Assembly (NCBI RefSeq): GCF_024449025.1
Contig: NZ_JAHLKM010000005.1
Span: 1 to 47,659 of the forward strand
Source of the DNA: Natronomonas aquatica
GTDB lineage: Archaea > Halobacteriota > Halobacteria > Halobacteriales > Haloarculaceae
Direction of reading: 5' to 3'
Length of the DNA stretch: 47,659 bases
Shown here: positions 41,181 through 47,659 of the stretch, one piece after another
Layout of the letters: each line of letters opens with the position of its first letter
Numbering within the stretch: position 1 is the first letter of the stretch
The notes under the pieces: generated by a model
What the model saw: the letters and a program-made list of their open reading frames with translations, nothing else
The model's database searches: none
What the model was told of the DNA's origin: nothing
Position numbers and translations under genes: made by a program

Positions 41181-42464
41181 TCAGACTTCGTGTACGGCCC
41201 CGATCTCGGGGGCAGCCGCGTCGAAGCCGTCGTCGCACAGTTCCGACGCAAAGCGCCCACAGCGGTCCCCGTGGGTGACCAAGGCCGGAGTATCGCGGTA
41301 CGAGTCGAGAAACGAGAACAGCCCGTCCCGGTCGGCGTGCGCCGAGAAGTCGTACTGCTCGACTTGGGCGCTGACGGGCATCACGCGGCCGTCGATCTCG
41401 GCGCGACCGGTCTCCAGTAGCTGCCGCCCGGGCGTGCCCTCGACCTGGTAGCCGGTCATCGCGATCTTGTTCGTCGGGTTCGACCGGATCTCGGGGATGT
41501 AGGTCATGGCGGGGCCGCCCGAGAGCATCCCGCTCGTCGTTATGATCGCCGTGTTCTGCTCTGCGATCCGCTTGCGCTGGCCGTCCCGTCCGGTGACGAA
41601 CCGTGCGTGAGATTTCGCCCGCCGAAGCGCGTCCGCGTCGCGGACGAACCCGGGATGTCCCCGCAGCATCTCGGTGATCCCTTTCCCCATCCCGTCGACG
41701 TAACAGGGGATGTCGTACGCCTCACAGACTAACAGCAGCTCTTGGGTGCGCCCGATCGCGAAAGCGGGAACGACGACCGTGCCACCCTCCCAGAGCGTCG
41801 TCTCGACGCTCTCTGCGAACCGTTTCTCGACGTCCTCCCGGGGCTCGTGGTCGACGTCGCTGTAGGTACTCTCACAGACGACGACGTCCGCCGTCGGGCG
41901 GGCGGTCGTCCCCGAGACCAACCGCTGGTCGTGGGTGTGGAAATCGCCGGTATACAGGAGCCGGGTGTCGCCGTCGTCGACGACGACGTGGGCGCTGCCG
42001 GGAATGTGTCCGGCGTCGAAGAACGTGACCTCGTGACCCGCCGCCTCGAAGGGCTCTTGGTAGCCGTGGGTCTTCGAGACCTGCGTGACGCGTTTGACGT
42101 CCGTCTCGGTGAACGGACACCGCAGCGTGCCGCCGAAGCGTCTTCGACGCTTCGAGCCTCCGCTCGCTCCGCTCGCGGAGACGCCGTGGAGCTTCAGCGT
42201 GTCACGGGCGAGCCTCATCGCGAGTTCGTAGGTCGGCGGCGTCCAGTGGATCGGCGGCCGTCGATCCCCCGAGAGCAGCGCGGGGATCGCGCCGACGTGA
42301 TCGAGGTGCCCGTGGCTGGCGACGACCGCGTCCGGTTCGGGCCGGCCGACGGGATACTGCGGTGGATCGGCGGCCTTGCTGCCGAAATCGAGCGCGAGCA
42401 CGTCGTTGACAAGGATCGCGCTCCGGCCCACCTCGCCCGCGCCGCCGAGGAACTGCAGTTTCAC
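41181..42464 (-). CDS. Beta-CASP metallo-beta-lactamase RNase (aCPSF2-like)
   Basis: A 427-residue RNase of the metallo-beta-lactamase/beta-CASP class. ASHGHLDHVG is motif 2, DAGHIPGSAH motif 3, LYTGDFHTHD motif 4, VPAFAIGRTQE and TTSGMLSGGP the beta-CASP blocks, and FSAHADRDGL and VTHGD the closing motifs. It lacks the N-terminal KH domains of aCPSF1, so it fits aCPSF2, an endo/5'-exoribonuclease. The start is GTG 42464, directly giving MKLQFLGGAGEVGRS. A Ser/Gly/Arg-rich insert (SASGASGGSKRRRRFGG) at about 100-116 is encoded by palindromic DNA and is unusual for the family. Confidence 0.9.
   Translation of the reverse strand: MKLQFLGGAGEVGRSAILVNDVLALDFGSKAADPPQYPVGRPEPDAVVASHGHLDHVGAIPALLSGDRRPPIHWTPPTYELAMRLARDTLKLHGVSASGASGGSKRRRRFGGTLRCPFTETDVKRVTQVSKTHGYQEPFEAAGHEVTFFDAGHIPGSAHVVVDDGDTRLLYTGDFHTHDQRLVSGTTARPTADVVVCESTYSDVDHEPREDVEKRFAESVETTLWEGGTVVVPAFAIGRTQELLLVCEAYDIPCYVDGMGKGITEMLRGHPGFVRDADALRRAKSHARFVTGRDGQRKRIAEQNTAIITTSGMLSGGPAMTYIPEIRSNPTNKIAMTGYQVEGTPGRQLLETGRAEIDGRVMPVSAQVEQYDFSAHADRDGLFSFLDSYRDTPALVTHGDRCGRFASELCDDGFDAAAPEIGAVHEV
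42134..42154. repeat. Palindrome inside the beta-CASP gene
   Basis: CGAAGCGTC-TTC-GACGCTTCG is a 9-base inverted repeat with a 3-base loop. It is followed by a second GC-rich run (CCGCTCGCTCCGCTCGCGG) and encodes the Ser/Arg-rich insert. Confidence 0.75.
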
Positions 42465-42519
42465 TGCCGGTCGCTACGCACGCCGGACGTTTCCGCCCAT
42501 CGGTTGCCGGTCCGGCGGC

Positions 42520-42702
42520 CTACTCGGCGTTCGAATCGTCCTTCATCTCGTCGAGACGATCGATGAGCGACTCCTCGCTCTCGTCGAACTCGAACTCCAC
42601 GCTCCCCTCGTGGTCGTTCTCGTGGACGTTGACCGCGGCGTCCTCGTCGGTTTCGACGTTCTGGTCCTTCTGTTCGGATTCGTCGTAACTACCGAAGCCC
42701 AT
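42520..42702 (-). CDS. DUF5786 family protein
   Basis: A 60-residue acidic protein, MGFGSYDESEQKDQNVETDE..., ending FDESEESLIDRLDEMKDD. It matches haloarchaeal DUF5786 proteins, which begin MGFGSYDESEQ and have an ENDHEG-VEF core. The function is unknown; the fold is probably small and partly disordered at low salt. ATG 42702 is used because upstream residues in frame are not family-like. It lies 55 bases downstream of the stop of the gene on its right, on the same strand as its neighbours. Confidence 0.85.
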   Translation of the reverse strand: MGFGSYDESEQKDQNVETDEDAAVNVHENDHEGSVEFEFDESEESLIDRLDEMKDDSNAE

Positions 42703-42772
42703 ACACGGAAGCCTACGATCCCAGTGCTGAAAAGGGCGGGGATGTACCGGGATCGCGTCCCCTCGCCTCGGC

Positions 42773-43063
42773 TCATCCGAAACGGCGGACCTGAAACGCC
42801 GTATATCCGCCGTAGGCAGCTTCGAGCGAGCCGATCCACCAGTTCCAGCGGTCCGCGGGGCCGCCGTCGGGGGCGTCCGCGAGTTGATCGAGGACGTGGT
42901 CGGGGGTGAGTTCGATCCCCGCGTCCTCGGCGTACCGGCCGCTATCGGCGAGATCGCTGACACACCGTCCGACCGTCCGACGCTCCAGGGCGGAGCCCCC
43001 GAACCGTTCGAGGCCGGCGACCACCGCTTCGACGTCGAACCCGTCGGTCGGATCGCCGTTCAC
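42773..43063 (-). CDS. Conserved haloarchaeal hypothetical protein
   Basis: A 96-residue protein from GTG 43063: VNGDPTDGFDVEAVVAGLER..., then LERRTVGRCVSDLADSGRY, LTPDHVLDQLADAPDGGPADRWNWWIGSLEAAYGGY and FQVRRFG. The Trp-rich WNWWIGSLE motif and the helical pattern are seen in haloarchaeal proteins of unknown function. An ATG at 43150 would add 29 residues and overlap the start codon of the divergent thioesterase pseudogene; I consider the shorter form more likely because conservation-like sequence begins near the GTG. No promoter is evident. Confidence 0.55.
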   Translation of the reverse strand: MNGDPTDGFDVEAVVAGLERFGGSALERRTVGRCVSDLADSGRYAEDAGIELTPDHVLDQLADAPDGGPADRWNWWIGSLEAAYGGYTAFQVRRFG

Positions 43064-43148
43064 ATCCGCCCTTCGGGCGGGATCGACTTGAGCGACAGGG
43101 ATCGTCCCGACCGGAGCGTACAAGCCGACACCGGCCACAGTGGCGATC

Positions 43149-43608
43149 ATGACGGAGCAGGAACCGGACGAGATCCCTGGGGAAACACTCGAGCTCCTCC
43201 GGACGTACGTCGAAACCGAACACGGGTTTCTCTCGTGGCTCGGGTTTACCGTCGGGACGTTCGAACCCGGCCGGATGGTCGCGACGGTTCCGTTCGACGG
43301 AAAGCCCACGAACCCGACCGATCCACCGACCGTCCACGGCGGCGTCGCCTCGACGCTCATAGACACCGTGGGCGGACTCGTCTTCCGGCCGTACCTCGAG
43401 GATCCGATCGCCGGCGACATCGCTACGATCAACCTCAACCTGAACTACCTCCGGCGGGCTACGGGCGATCTGACCGCGACCGGGGGGGGTCATCCGCGCC
43501 GGCGAAAGCGTCGGGATCGCCACCGTTTAGATCGAAAGCGAGACGCCCGACGGCGGGAAACGACCCGTCGCCGTCGGACAGGGTGCCTACCGGCTGTTTC
43601 AGGGGTGA
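43149..43608 (+). pseudogene. PaaI-family thioesterase pseudogene
   Basis: The first 110 codons encode a good hotdog thioesterase (MTEQEPDEIPGETLELLRTY, HGGVASTLIDTVGGLVF, INLNLNYLRRATGDL). At 43482-43489 lies a run of eight G, one more than needed. After removing one G the frame continues VIRAGESVGIATV, then TAG at 43528-43530 where a Glu is expected, then IESETPDGGKRPVAVGQGAY and RLFQG with a stop at 43606-43608. A frameshift and a nonsense codon therefore break the same gene. As read, the frame after the shift gives an Arg-rich, meaningless tail. It diverges from the hypothetical gene on its left. An intact PaaI paralog is encoded at 27616-28146. Confidence 0.85.
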
Positions 43609-43688
43609 GCTGAAGTGATGGGACGAACGGAACACTCGCGGGGCGTGAAAGATGAAACACCTATCAACGCCGGATGCAAAGCGCCGGT

Positions 43689-44468
43689 ATGAGCACGACA
43701 TCGCCTTTCGTCGGCGGCGGTGATGCGGCGGGAACGATCCTGGCGATCCGGGTCCTCGCACACGCCTCGATCGCCGTCGCGGCCGCAACGTTGCTCGTCT
43801 TTCTCGGGATCTACGTCAGGCGTGTGCTCGCTGAAGGGTTCGAGTACGAGTGGGGATACCTCGCCGTCGGGATCGGCGCGGCCGTCGTGTACGGCGTCAG
43901 CGGCATCGCGACCGATCTCACCGGCGCAGTGTGGATCGGGGCGTTCACCGAGGGGGCGGTGCTTTTTTTCATCCTCTTTGTCGCCCTCGGGATCCGGGCG
44001 ATGTACCACGCCGATCGCTCTCCGGACCGCTCGGGCCGAGTACTGCCGGCGTGGGTCGACGGACTGGTCATCGCGGTCTTCGTCGCCGCGTGGTGGATCG
44101 GCTACTTCGCCGCCGGGGACTGGACCCGTCCGGTCGTCGCCGTCGGGTGGATCGGCGCCTCGGCGTGGGCCGTCTTCTACGGGATCCGGACGACACAGGC
44201 AAACGAGGGCACGACGTTCTCGGCGCTGATCAGACACCTCCTTCCGGCCGTCCTCTGTGTGACCGCGATCACGATGACGGACCTGCTCGGAAGCGTCGCG
44301 AGCATCGACCGTTCGGTGGTGGAGGCGGTCTGGCTCGTCGGGACGGTGCTCGTCGCCGCGTTCCTGTTCAACACCGCCGTCGCGATCCGCCAGCAGGAAG
44401 GGGAGGTCGAACGGATGTACGACCGGACGACCTGGCGACAGCAAGACCTCGAGGGAGACGGCGACTGA
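43689..44468 (+). CDS. Seven-helix membrane protein of unknown function
   Basis: A 259-residue integral membrane protein with seven hydrophobic segments, approximately at 15-44, 54-78, 85-110, 123-145, 153-172, 182-205 and 216-240. The C-terminus is charged (EGEVERMYDRTTW). It has the topology of a rhodopsin but no lysine in helix 7, so it cannot bind retinal in that manner. A Trp/Gly/Ala-rich helix 4-5 pair (AAWWIGYFAAGDW) stands out. ATG 43689 begins shortly before the first helix. The HtrA-like lipoprotein follows after 84 bases on the same strand; a link is possible but unproved. Confidence 0.65.
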   Translation: MSTTSPFVGGGDAAGTILAIRVLAHASIAVAAATLLVFLGIYVRRVLAEGFEYEWGYLAVGIGAAVVYGVSGIATDLTGAVWIGAFTEGAVLFFILFVALGIRAMYHADRSPDRSGRVLPAWVDGLVIAVFVAAWWIGYFAAGDWTRPVVAVGWIGASAWAVFYGIRTTQANEGTTFSALIRHLLPAVLCVTAITMTDLLGSVASIDRSVVEAVWLVGTVLVAAFLFNTAVAIRQQEGEVERMYDRTTWRQQDLEGDGD

Positions 44469-44552
44469 AGCGAAAGCGAGAGAACGAGGGGCAACGACCC
44501 CACGCGTCGCCGGAGTCGAAGACACTTTTCGGACCGCCCCCGTAGCGGGGAT

Positions 44553-45602
44553 ATGACACGGCAGACACGCCGCCGGTTTCTCTCGGCGACGGCAGGGATC
44601 GCCGGCGGCCTGGCCGGCTGTGCGGGTGGCACCCGCGAGACCCCGGATCCGGTCCCCCAGTCGGCATCGTCGCCCGAAAGTGACTCCCCGTACGCGTCGG
44701 TGTACGGCGAGACGATCGGCTCGGTCGCCTTCGTCGGCGACGAGTCCGGCGGCGGGTCCGGGTTCGTTTACCGCGACGTCGTCGTCACCAACCAACACGT
44801 CGTCAGGGACGCCGAGTCGATCGGCGTCCGGTTCGAGAACGGCGAGTGGCGCGAGGCCGGCGTCACCGCGACGGACGTCTACGCCGACCTCGCCGTACTC
44901 TCGACGGACGTCCCGGCGTACGCGACGTCGTTGCCGTTCGTCGATACCATCCCGCGGGTGGGGACGGAGGTTCTCGCGCTCGGCAGTCCGTTCGGGCTCG
45001 AATCGTCCGTCTCGGCGGGGATCATAAGCGGGCGGAACCGATCGGTCCCGAACGAGCAGACCGGGTTTCCGATCCCGAACACGGTCCAGACCGACGCCGG
45101 ACTCGACCCGGGCAACAGCGGCGGGCCGCTCGTGACACTCGAGGGCGCCGTGACCGGGATCAACGTCGCCGGGGCGGGGACGAGCGTCGGCTTCGCCGTC
45201 TCGCCGCTTTTGGCCCGGCGAGTGCTGCCGGAACTGATCGAGACGGGCGAGTACGACCATCCGTTCCTCGGGATCCGGCTGATCGAGGTGACGCCGAACG
45301 TCGCCGAGGCGAACGGGCTCGAGGAAGCGCGGGGGATCTTCGTGGTCGAGACGACCGACGAGGCGCCGGCCGGCGAGACCCTCCAGGGTGCGAGCGAGGA
45401 GACGACCGTTGAGGGGGTCACCGTCCCGGTCGGCGGGGACGTCATCGTCGGGCTGGCCGGCACCCGGATCGACTCGAACGCGGATCTCGGGACGACGCTC
45501 GCGCTGGAGCTGTCGCCGGGCGATCTGGTCGAGGCGACGATCATCCGGGACGGCGAACGGCAGACGGTGCGGGTAGAGATCGGCGCACGGCCCGACCCCT
45601 GA
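44553..45602 (+). CDS. HtrA/DegP-type serine protease, Tat lipoprotein
   Basis: A 349-residue trypsin-fold protease with a PDZ domain. RRRFLSATAGIAGGLAGC is a twin-arginine signal with a lipobox, so Cys23 is probably lipidated and the enzyme works outside the membrane. The triad is visible: His82 (TNQHVV), Asp112 (YADLAVL) and Ser189 (DPGNSGGP). The PDZ domain spans about 230-345 (FLGIRLIEVTP...GDVIVGLAGTRIDSNADL). It has one PDZ domain, as in DegS-like and most haloarchaeal HtrA proteins. It would handle misfolded surface proteins folded and exported through Tat. Confidence 0.93.
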   Translation: MTRQTRRRFLSATAGIAGGLAGCAGGTRETPDPVPQSASSPESDSPYASVYGETIGSVAFVGDESGGGSGFVYRDVVVTNQHVVRDAESIGVRFENGEWREAGVTATDVYADLAVLSTDVPAYATSLPFVDTIPRVGTEVLALGSPFGLESSVSAGIISGRNRSVPNEQTGFPIPNTVQTDAGLDPGNSGGPLVTLEGAVTGINVAGAGTSVGFAVSPLLARRVLPELIETGEYDHPFLGIRLIEVTPNVAEANGLEEARGIFVVETTDEAPAGETLQGASEETTVEGVTVPVGGDVIVGLAGTRIDSNADLGTTLALELSPGDLVEATIIRDGERQTVRVEIGARPDP

Positions 45603-45655
45603 CTGAGTGTGCGCGCTTCAGCAATAGTCGAAACCGGGGCCGTCTCGGCGTCGTG

Positions 45656-46063
45656 TTATTCGTCGTCGCCGTCGTCGGCCGCGTCCTCGAGGGCGCCGCG
45701 GAGTTCGGGGATCGTCGCGGTGAGGTCGCTCACCCGCTCGTGGGCGGTCGTGATGCGTGTCAGGATCGACTCGAGGGACTCGATGTCGGCCTCAAGGTCC
45801 TCGGCGTCCTCGAAGGCGTCGGCCTTCCGTCCCATCGCGAACCACTTCTTCGCATCCCGGAGGTGATCGGCCGCCTCGCCGGTATCGAGGGCGCCTTTCA
45901 GCCCGTTCAACACGCCGAGGGTGTTGTCGGCCTCGGTGTCCCAGACGTCGTCCGGATCGGGGAGCTCCGCCCGGGCCTCGGCGAGGCTGGCTTCGACGTC
46001 CTCGCGCATCTCGGTCGCCGCCTCGTCGAACAGTTCGTCGTCGTCGAGTGTGGCCTGGCTCAT
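45656..46063 (-). CDS. DUF5790 family protein
   Basis: A 135-residue acidic, mostly helical haloarchaeal protein: LDDDELFDEAATEMREDVEASLAEARAELP, then DTEADNTLGVLNGLKGALDTGEAADHLRDAKKWFAMGRKADAFED and a final helical pair (LEADIESLESILTRITTAHERVSDLTATIPELRGALEDA). It matches DUF5790, known almost only from haloarchaea and of unknown role. The helical repeats suggest a bundle or coiled-coil scaffold. It lies 55 bases downstream of the MptD gene on the same strand. Confidence 0.85.
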   Translation of the reverse strand: MSQATLDDDELFDEAATEMREDVEASLAEARAELPDPDDVWDTEADNTLGVLNGLKGALDTGEAADHLRDAKKWFAMGRKADAFEDAEDLEADIESLESILTRITTAHERVSDLTATIPELRGALEDAADDGDDE

Positions 46064-46118
46064 ACCGGCTGTTCCGCGCCGTCGGGGTTAAAAACACGCC
46101 GCAAAGCGGAAGTGAAAC

Positions 46119-46466
46119 TCATCCCTCGACCCGCTGGAGTTCCATCCGGGGGTAGTCGCCGTCCATCGCCATCGTCGCGAGGACCTCGGTTCCCTCGTAG
46201 TCGACGAGGAGTTCGACCTCCATGAACCGCCCCGTGAGTTCGGTGTACTCGACGGAGCGATCTGCGAGCTCCGCCCGGATGGCGTCCTCGAGGATCTCGA
46301 CGGTCACCGACGAGCAGAACGGCTGGTTCTCGATCGCGCCCTCGATGGCCCGCGCGAGGCTGTCGCTGCTTTCCGGAGAGACGGGCGTCCCCGCGAACTG
46401 GTGATAGAGGGTCCCGAACTTGATGCCGGCCTCGAAGCAAGCCGCCTGTGGAGTCGTCGGCGCCAT
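46119..46466 (-). CDS. mptD: Dihydroneopterin aldolase MptD
   Basis: A 115-residue protein: MAPTTPQAACFEAGIKFGTLYHQFAGTPVSP, AIEGAIENQPFCSSVTVEI and FMEVELLVDYEGTEVLATMAMDGDYPRMELQRVE. This is the archaeal MptD family, which converts 7,8-dihydroneopterin to 6-hydroxymethyl-dihydropterin for folate or tetrahydromethanopterin synthesis; haloarchaea use it for folate. ATG 46466 gives the family-length protein; the longer frame runs into the aIF2-beta gene on the other strand. It diverges from the aIF2-beta gene and lies upstream of DUF5790. Confidence 0.87.
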   Translation of the reverse strand: MAPTTPQAACFEAGIKFGTLYHQFAGTPVSPESSDSLARAIEGAIENQPFCSSVTVEILEDAIRAELADRSVEYTELTGRFMEVELLVDYEGTEVLATMAMDGDYPRMELQRVEG

Positions 46467-46596
46467 ACCCGAGTATCGGCGGGCAGGGACAAAAGCCCCT
46501 CCGCTCTTCGGTCCCCGGCGGCACCGCGACCGTCCGGCCGACCGGGAGCGCGGCCGTCTCGGAACGCATTTAGGGCCATCGGCCGTATTTGCGGGT

Positions 46597-47208
46597 ATGG
46601 AATACGGAGATAGCCTCGACCGGGCACTGGATTCGGTCCCCGACATCGGGTCGGCGGGCGACCGGCTCTCTGTCCCCGACCCCGTCGCGCAGACCGACGG
46701 CGCGTTCACGCGGTTTACGAACATCGACGCGGTGGCGGACGCGCTGAACCGCGAGACCGAACACCTCCATCGGTTCGTCCAGCAGACGCTTGCGACTTCG
46801 GGGAAACTCGATGAGGGCGTCGGCCGGTACAACGGCGATTTCGACGAGGACGACTTCCAGCACGTGATCGACGAGTACACAGAGGAGTACGTCCGGTGTA
46901 GCGAGTGTGGGCTCCCGGACACCCGCCTCGTCCAGGAAGATCGGACGCTCATGCTCCGGTGTGATGCGTGTGGGGCGTTCCGGCCGGTCACGAAGAGCAA
47001 CCGCTCGGGGGGCAACCAGCCGGCCGAGGACGACGTCGAGGCCGGCAACACCTACACCGTGAAGGTGACCGACACCGGCCGGAAGGGCGACGGCGTCGCC
47101 CACCGCGGCGACTACACGATCTTCGTTCCCGGCGCCAGCGAGGGTGACGTCGTCGACGTGTACATCGAAAACACCAGCGGCAACCTCGCCTTCGCCCGCC
47201 TCGAGTAA
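46597..47208 (+). CDS. Translation initiation factor aIF2 beta with TRAM domain
   Basis: A 203-residue protein. Residues 1-130 are the aIF2-beta core, with an alpha/beta domain (FTNIDAVADALNRETEHLHRFVQQTLATSGKLDE) and a zinc ribbon of Cys101, Cys104, Cys122 and Cys125. A linker joins a C-terminal TRAM domain at about 148-203 (GNTYTVKVTDTGRKGDGVAHRGDYTIFVPG), an RNA-binding module. aIF2-beta is part of the ternary complex for initiator tRNA. Fusion to TRAM is typical of haloarchaea. ATG 46597 starts MEYGDSLDRAL, the family-like beginning. Confidence 0.92.
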   Translation: MEYGDSLDRALDSVPDIGSAGDRLSVPDPVAQTDGAFTRFTNIDAVADALNRETEHLHRFVQQTLATSGKLDEGVGRYNGDFDEDDFQHVIDEYTEEYVRCSECGLPDTRLVQEDRTLMLRCDACGAFRPVTKSNRSGGNQPAEDDVEAGNTYTVKVTDTGRKGDGVAHRGDYTIFVPGASEGDVVDVYIENTSGNLAFARLE

Positions 47209-47319
47209 CGGGCCAGTATTGTACGATTGTTAATTATATATTAACTGTATCGTCGATAATACAACAAACGTTTTCGGTGAATCTCGCCAAACCGCCGTAC
47301 GTGGGGCAGAACACGCCGG

Positions 47320-47329
47320 ATTTATATCC
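47320..47329 (+). promoter_or_regulatory. TATA box of aconitase gene
   Basis: ATTTATATCC is centred about 29 bases before ATG 47354, so the mRNA leader is very short or absent. Confidence 0.7.
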
Positions 47330-47342
47330 GTGGACAGTCCAC
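47330..47342. promoter_or_regulatory. 13-bp dyad between TATA box and start
   Basis: GTGGAC-A-GTCCAC is a perfect inverted repeat placed directly after the TATA box and 12 bases before the aconitase ATG. This is where a repressor would block initiation. Confidence 0.55.
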
Positions 47343-47353
47343 TAGCGAACGAT

Positions 47354-47659
47354 ATGGGACAAACGCTCACAGAGAAGATCTTGGACGATCACCTCGTCGA
47401 AGGGGAACTGGAGACGGGCGAGGAGATCGGGATCGAGATCGATCAGGTACTCACACAGGACACCACCGGGACGCTGGTGTGGCTGCAGTTCGAGGCGCTC
47501 GGGCTGGACGAGGTCCAGACCGAACTCGCCGCCCAGTACTGTGACCACCAGACCTACCAGTTCGACTTCAAGAACACGGACGACCACCGGTTCCTCCGCA
47601 GCGCGGCGGGCAAGTTCGGGGCCTACTACAGCCGCCCCGGCAACGGGATCTGCCACAAC
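47354..47659 (+). CDS. acnA: Aconitate hydratase, N-terminal part
   Basis: The first 102 residues, MGQTLTEKILDDHLVEGELE..., with DQVLTQDTTGTLVWLQFEALG and YCDHQTYQFDFKNTDDH...RPGNGICH, match haloarchaeal aconitate hydratase, which interconverts citrate and isocitrate in the TCA cycle. The gene runs off the window; the Fe-S cysteines lie outside. DH in LTQDTT and the GNGICH end are conserved family positions. The other end of the window holds citrate synthase, so the two genes frame this region. Confidence 0.93.
   Translation, partial: MGQTLTEKILDDHLVEGELETGEEIGIEIDQVLTQDTTGTLVWLQFEALGLDEVQTELAAQYCDHQTYQFDFKNTDDHRFLRSAAGKFGAYYSRPGNGICHN

Larger units (their letters stand above)
47209..47353 (+). 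promoter_or_regulatory. AT-rich aconitase promoter region
   Basis: No gene is present. It contains GTTAAT-TATAT-ATTAAC (47229-47245), TATCG-T-CGATA (near 47248-47258), the TATA box ATTTATATCC (47320-47329) and the dyad GTGGAC-A-GTCCAC (47330-47342) before ATG 47354. Confidence 0.6.

Noticed and set aside
43689-44468. Microbial rhodopsin
   Set aside because: Seven helices, but the last one has no lysine for the retinal Schiff base, and no rhodopsin motifs are seen.

Overview
This window is chromosomal DNA of a halophilic archaeon (class Halobacteria). The GC content is high, the predicted proteins are acidic (rich in Asp and Glu), many genes look leaderless with a TATA-like box 25-30 bases before the start codon, and several products are small domain families known mainly from haloarchaea (DUF5786, DUF5789, DUF5790, DUF6432, amphi-Trp). 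I cannot fix the genus. No tRNA, rRNA, CRISPR array or complete insertion sequence was seen.

Layout. The window opens with the 5' end of a minus-strand citrate synthase gene and closes with the 5' end of a plus-strand aconitase gene, so two TCA-cycle genes frame about 47 kb. 0.1-5 kb: an aspartoacylase-like amidohydrolase, a threonine-synthase-like PLP enzyme, the tRNA-Ile2 modification enzyme TiaS and a conserved HTH regulator. 5.1-10.4 kb: the tetrapyrrole operon hemC-sumT-hemD, the clamp-loader gene rfcC, a TrmG10-type tRNA methyltransferase and tbp. 10.5-18 kb, mostly minus strand: a CaiB-type CoA-transferase, mutL and mutS in one transcription unit, and a ThiD-ThiN fusion. 18-25 kb: small haloarchaeal proteins, a GcvT/YgfZ-type protein, trpS, a DUF2061 membrane protein, tRNA splicing endonuclease and a nuclease-less NucS-like zinc-finger protein. 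25-28.9 kb: dpsA, facing a tiny CxxC protein plus amphi-Trp operon whose promoter carries a 16-bp iron-regulator-like palindrome; then an enolase-superfamily enzyme, a PaaI thioesterase and an enoyl-CoA hydratase.

28.99-30.9 kb is an accessory patch: a decayed IS200/IS605-like palindromic element, the C-terminal relic of a PGF-CTERM surface protein, and a regulator gene bracketed by two copies of a GTGCAC-N3-GTGCAC dyad. 30.8-38.4 kb: an ornithine cyclodeaminase/alanine dehydrogenase-type enzyme, leuS, threonine aldolase, a membrane-tethered winged-helix protein, a YfcE-type phosphodiesterase and pdxT. 38.4-39.8 kb is a second accessory patch of visibly lower GC, with an IS605-like hairpin, a SHOCT-protein relic, a small zinc-binding protein, DUF5789 and a gene-poor leader with repeats. 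39.8-47.2 kb: DUF151 nuclease-hisE, a HAD nucleotidase, a beta-CASP RNase, DUF5786, a thioesterase pseudogene, a seven-helix membrane protein, a Tat lipoprotein of the HtrA family, DUF5790, MptD and an aIF2-beta with a TRAM domain.

The gene content is mainly housekeeping: heme, thiamine, PLP, histidine and pterin synthesis, translation, tRNA maturation, transcription, mismatch repair and iron storage. No multi-gene defence or secretion system is visible. The best candidates for undescribed biology are regulatory: the iron-box operon beside dpsA, the GTGCAC-flanked regulator, and the dyad in the aconitase promoter.
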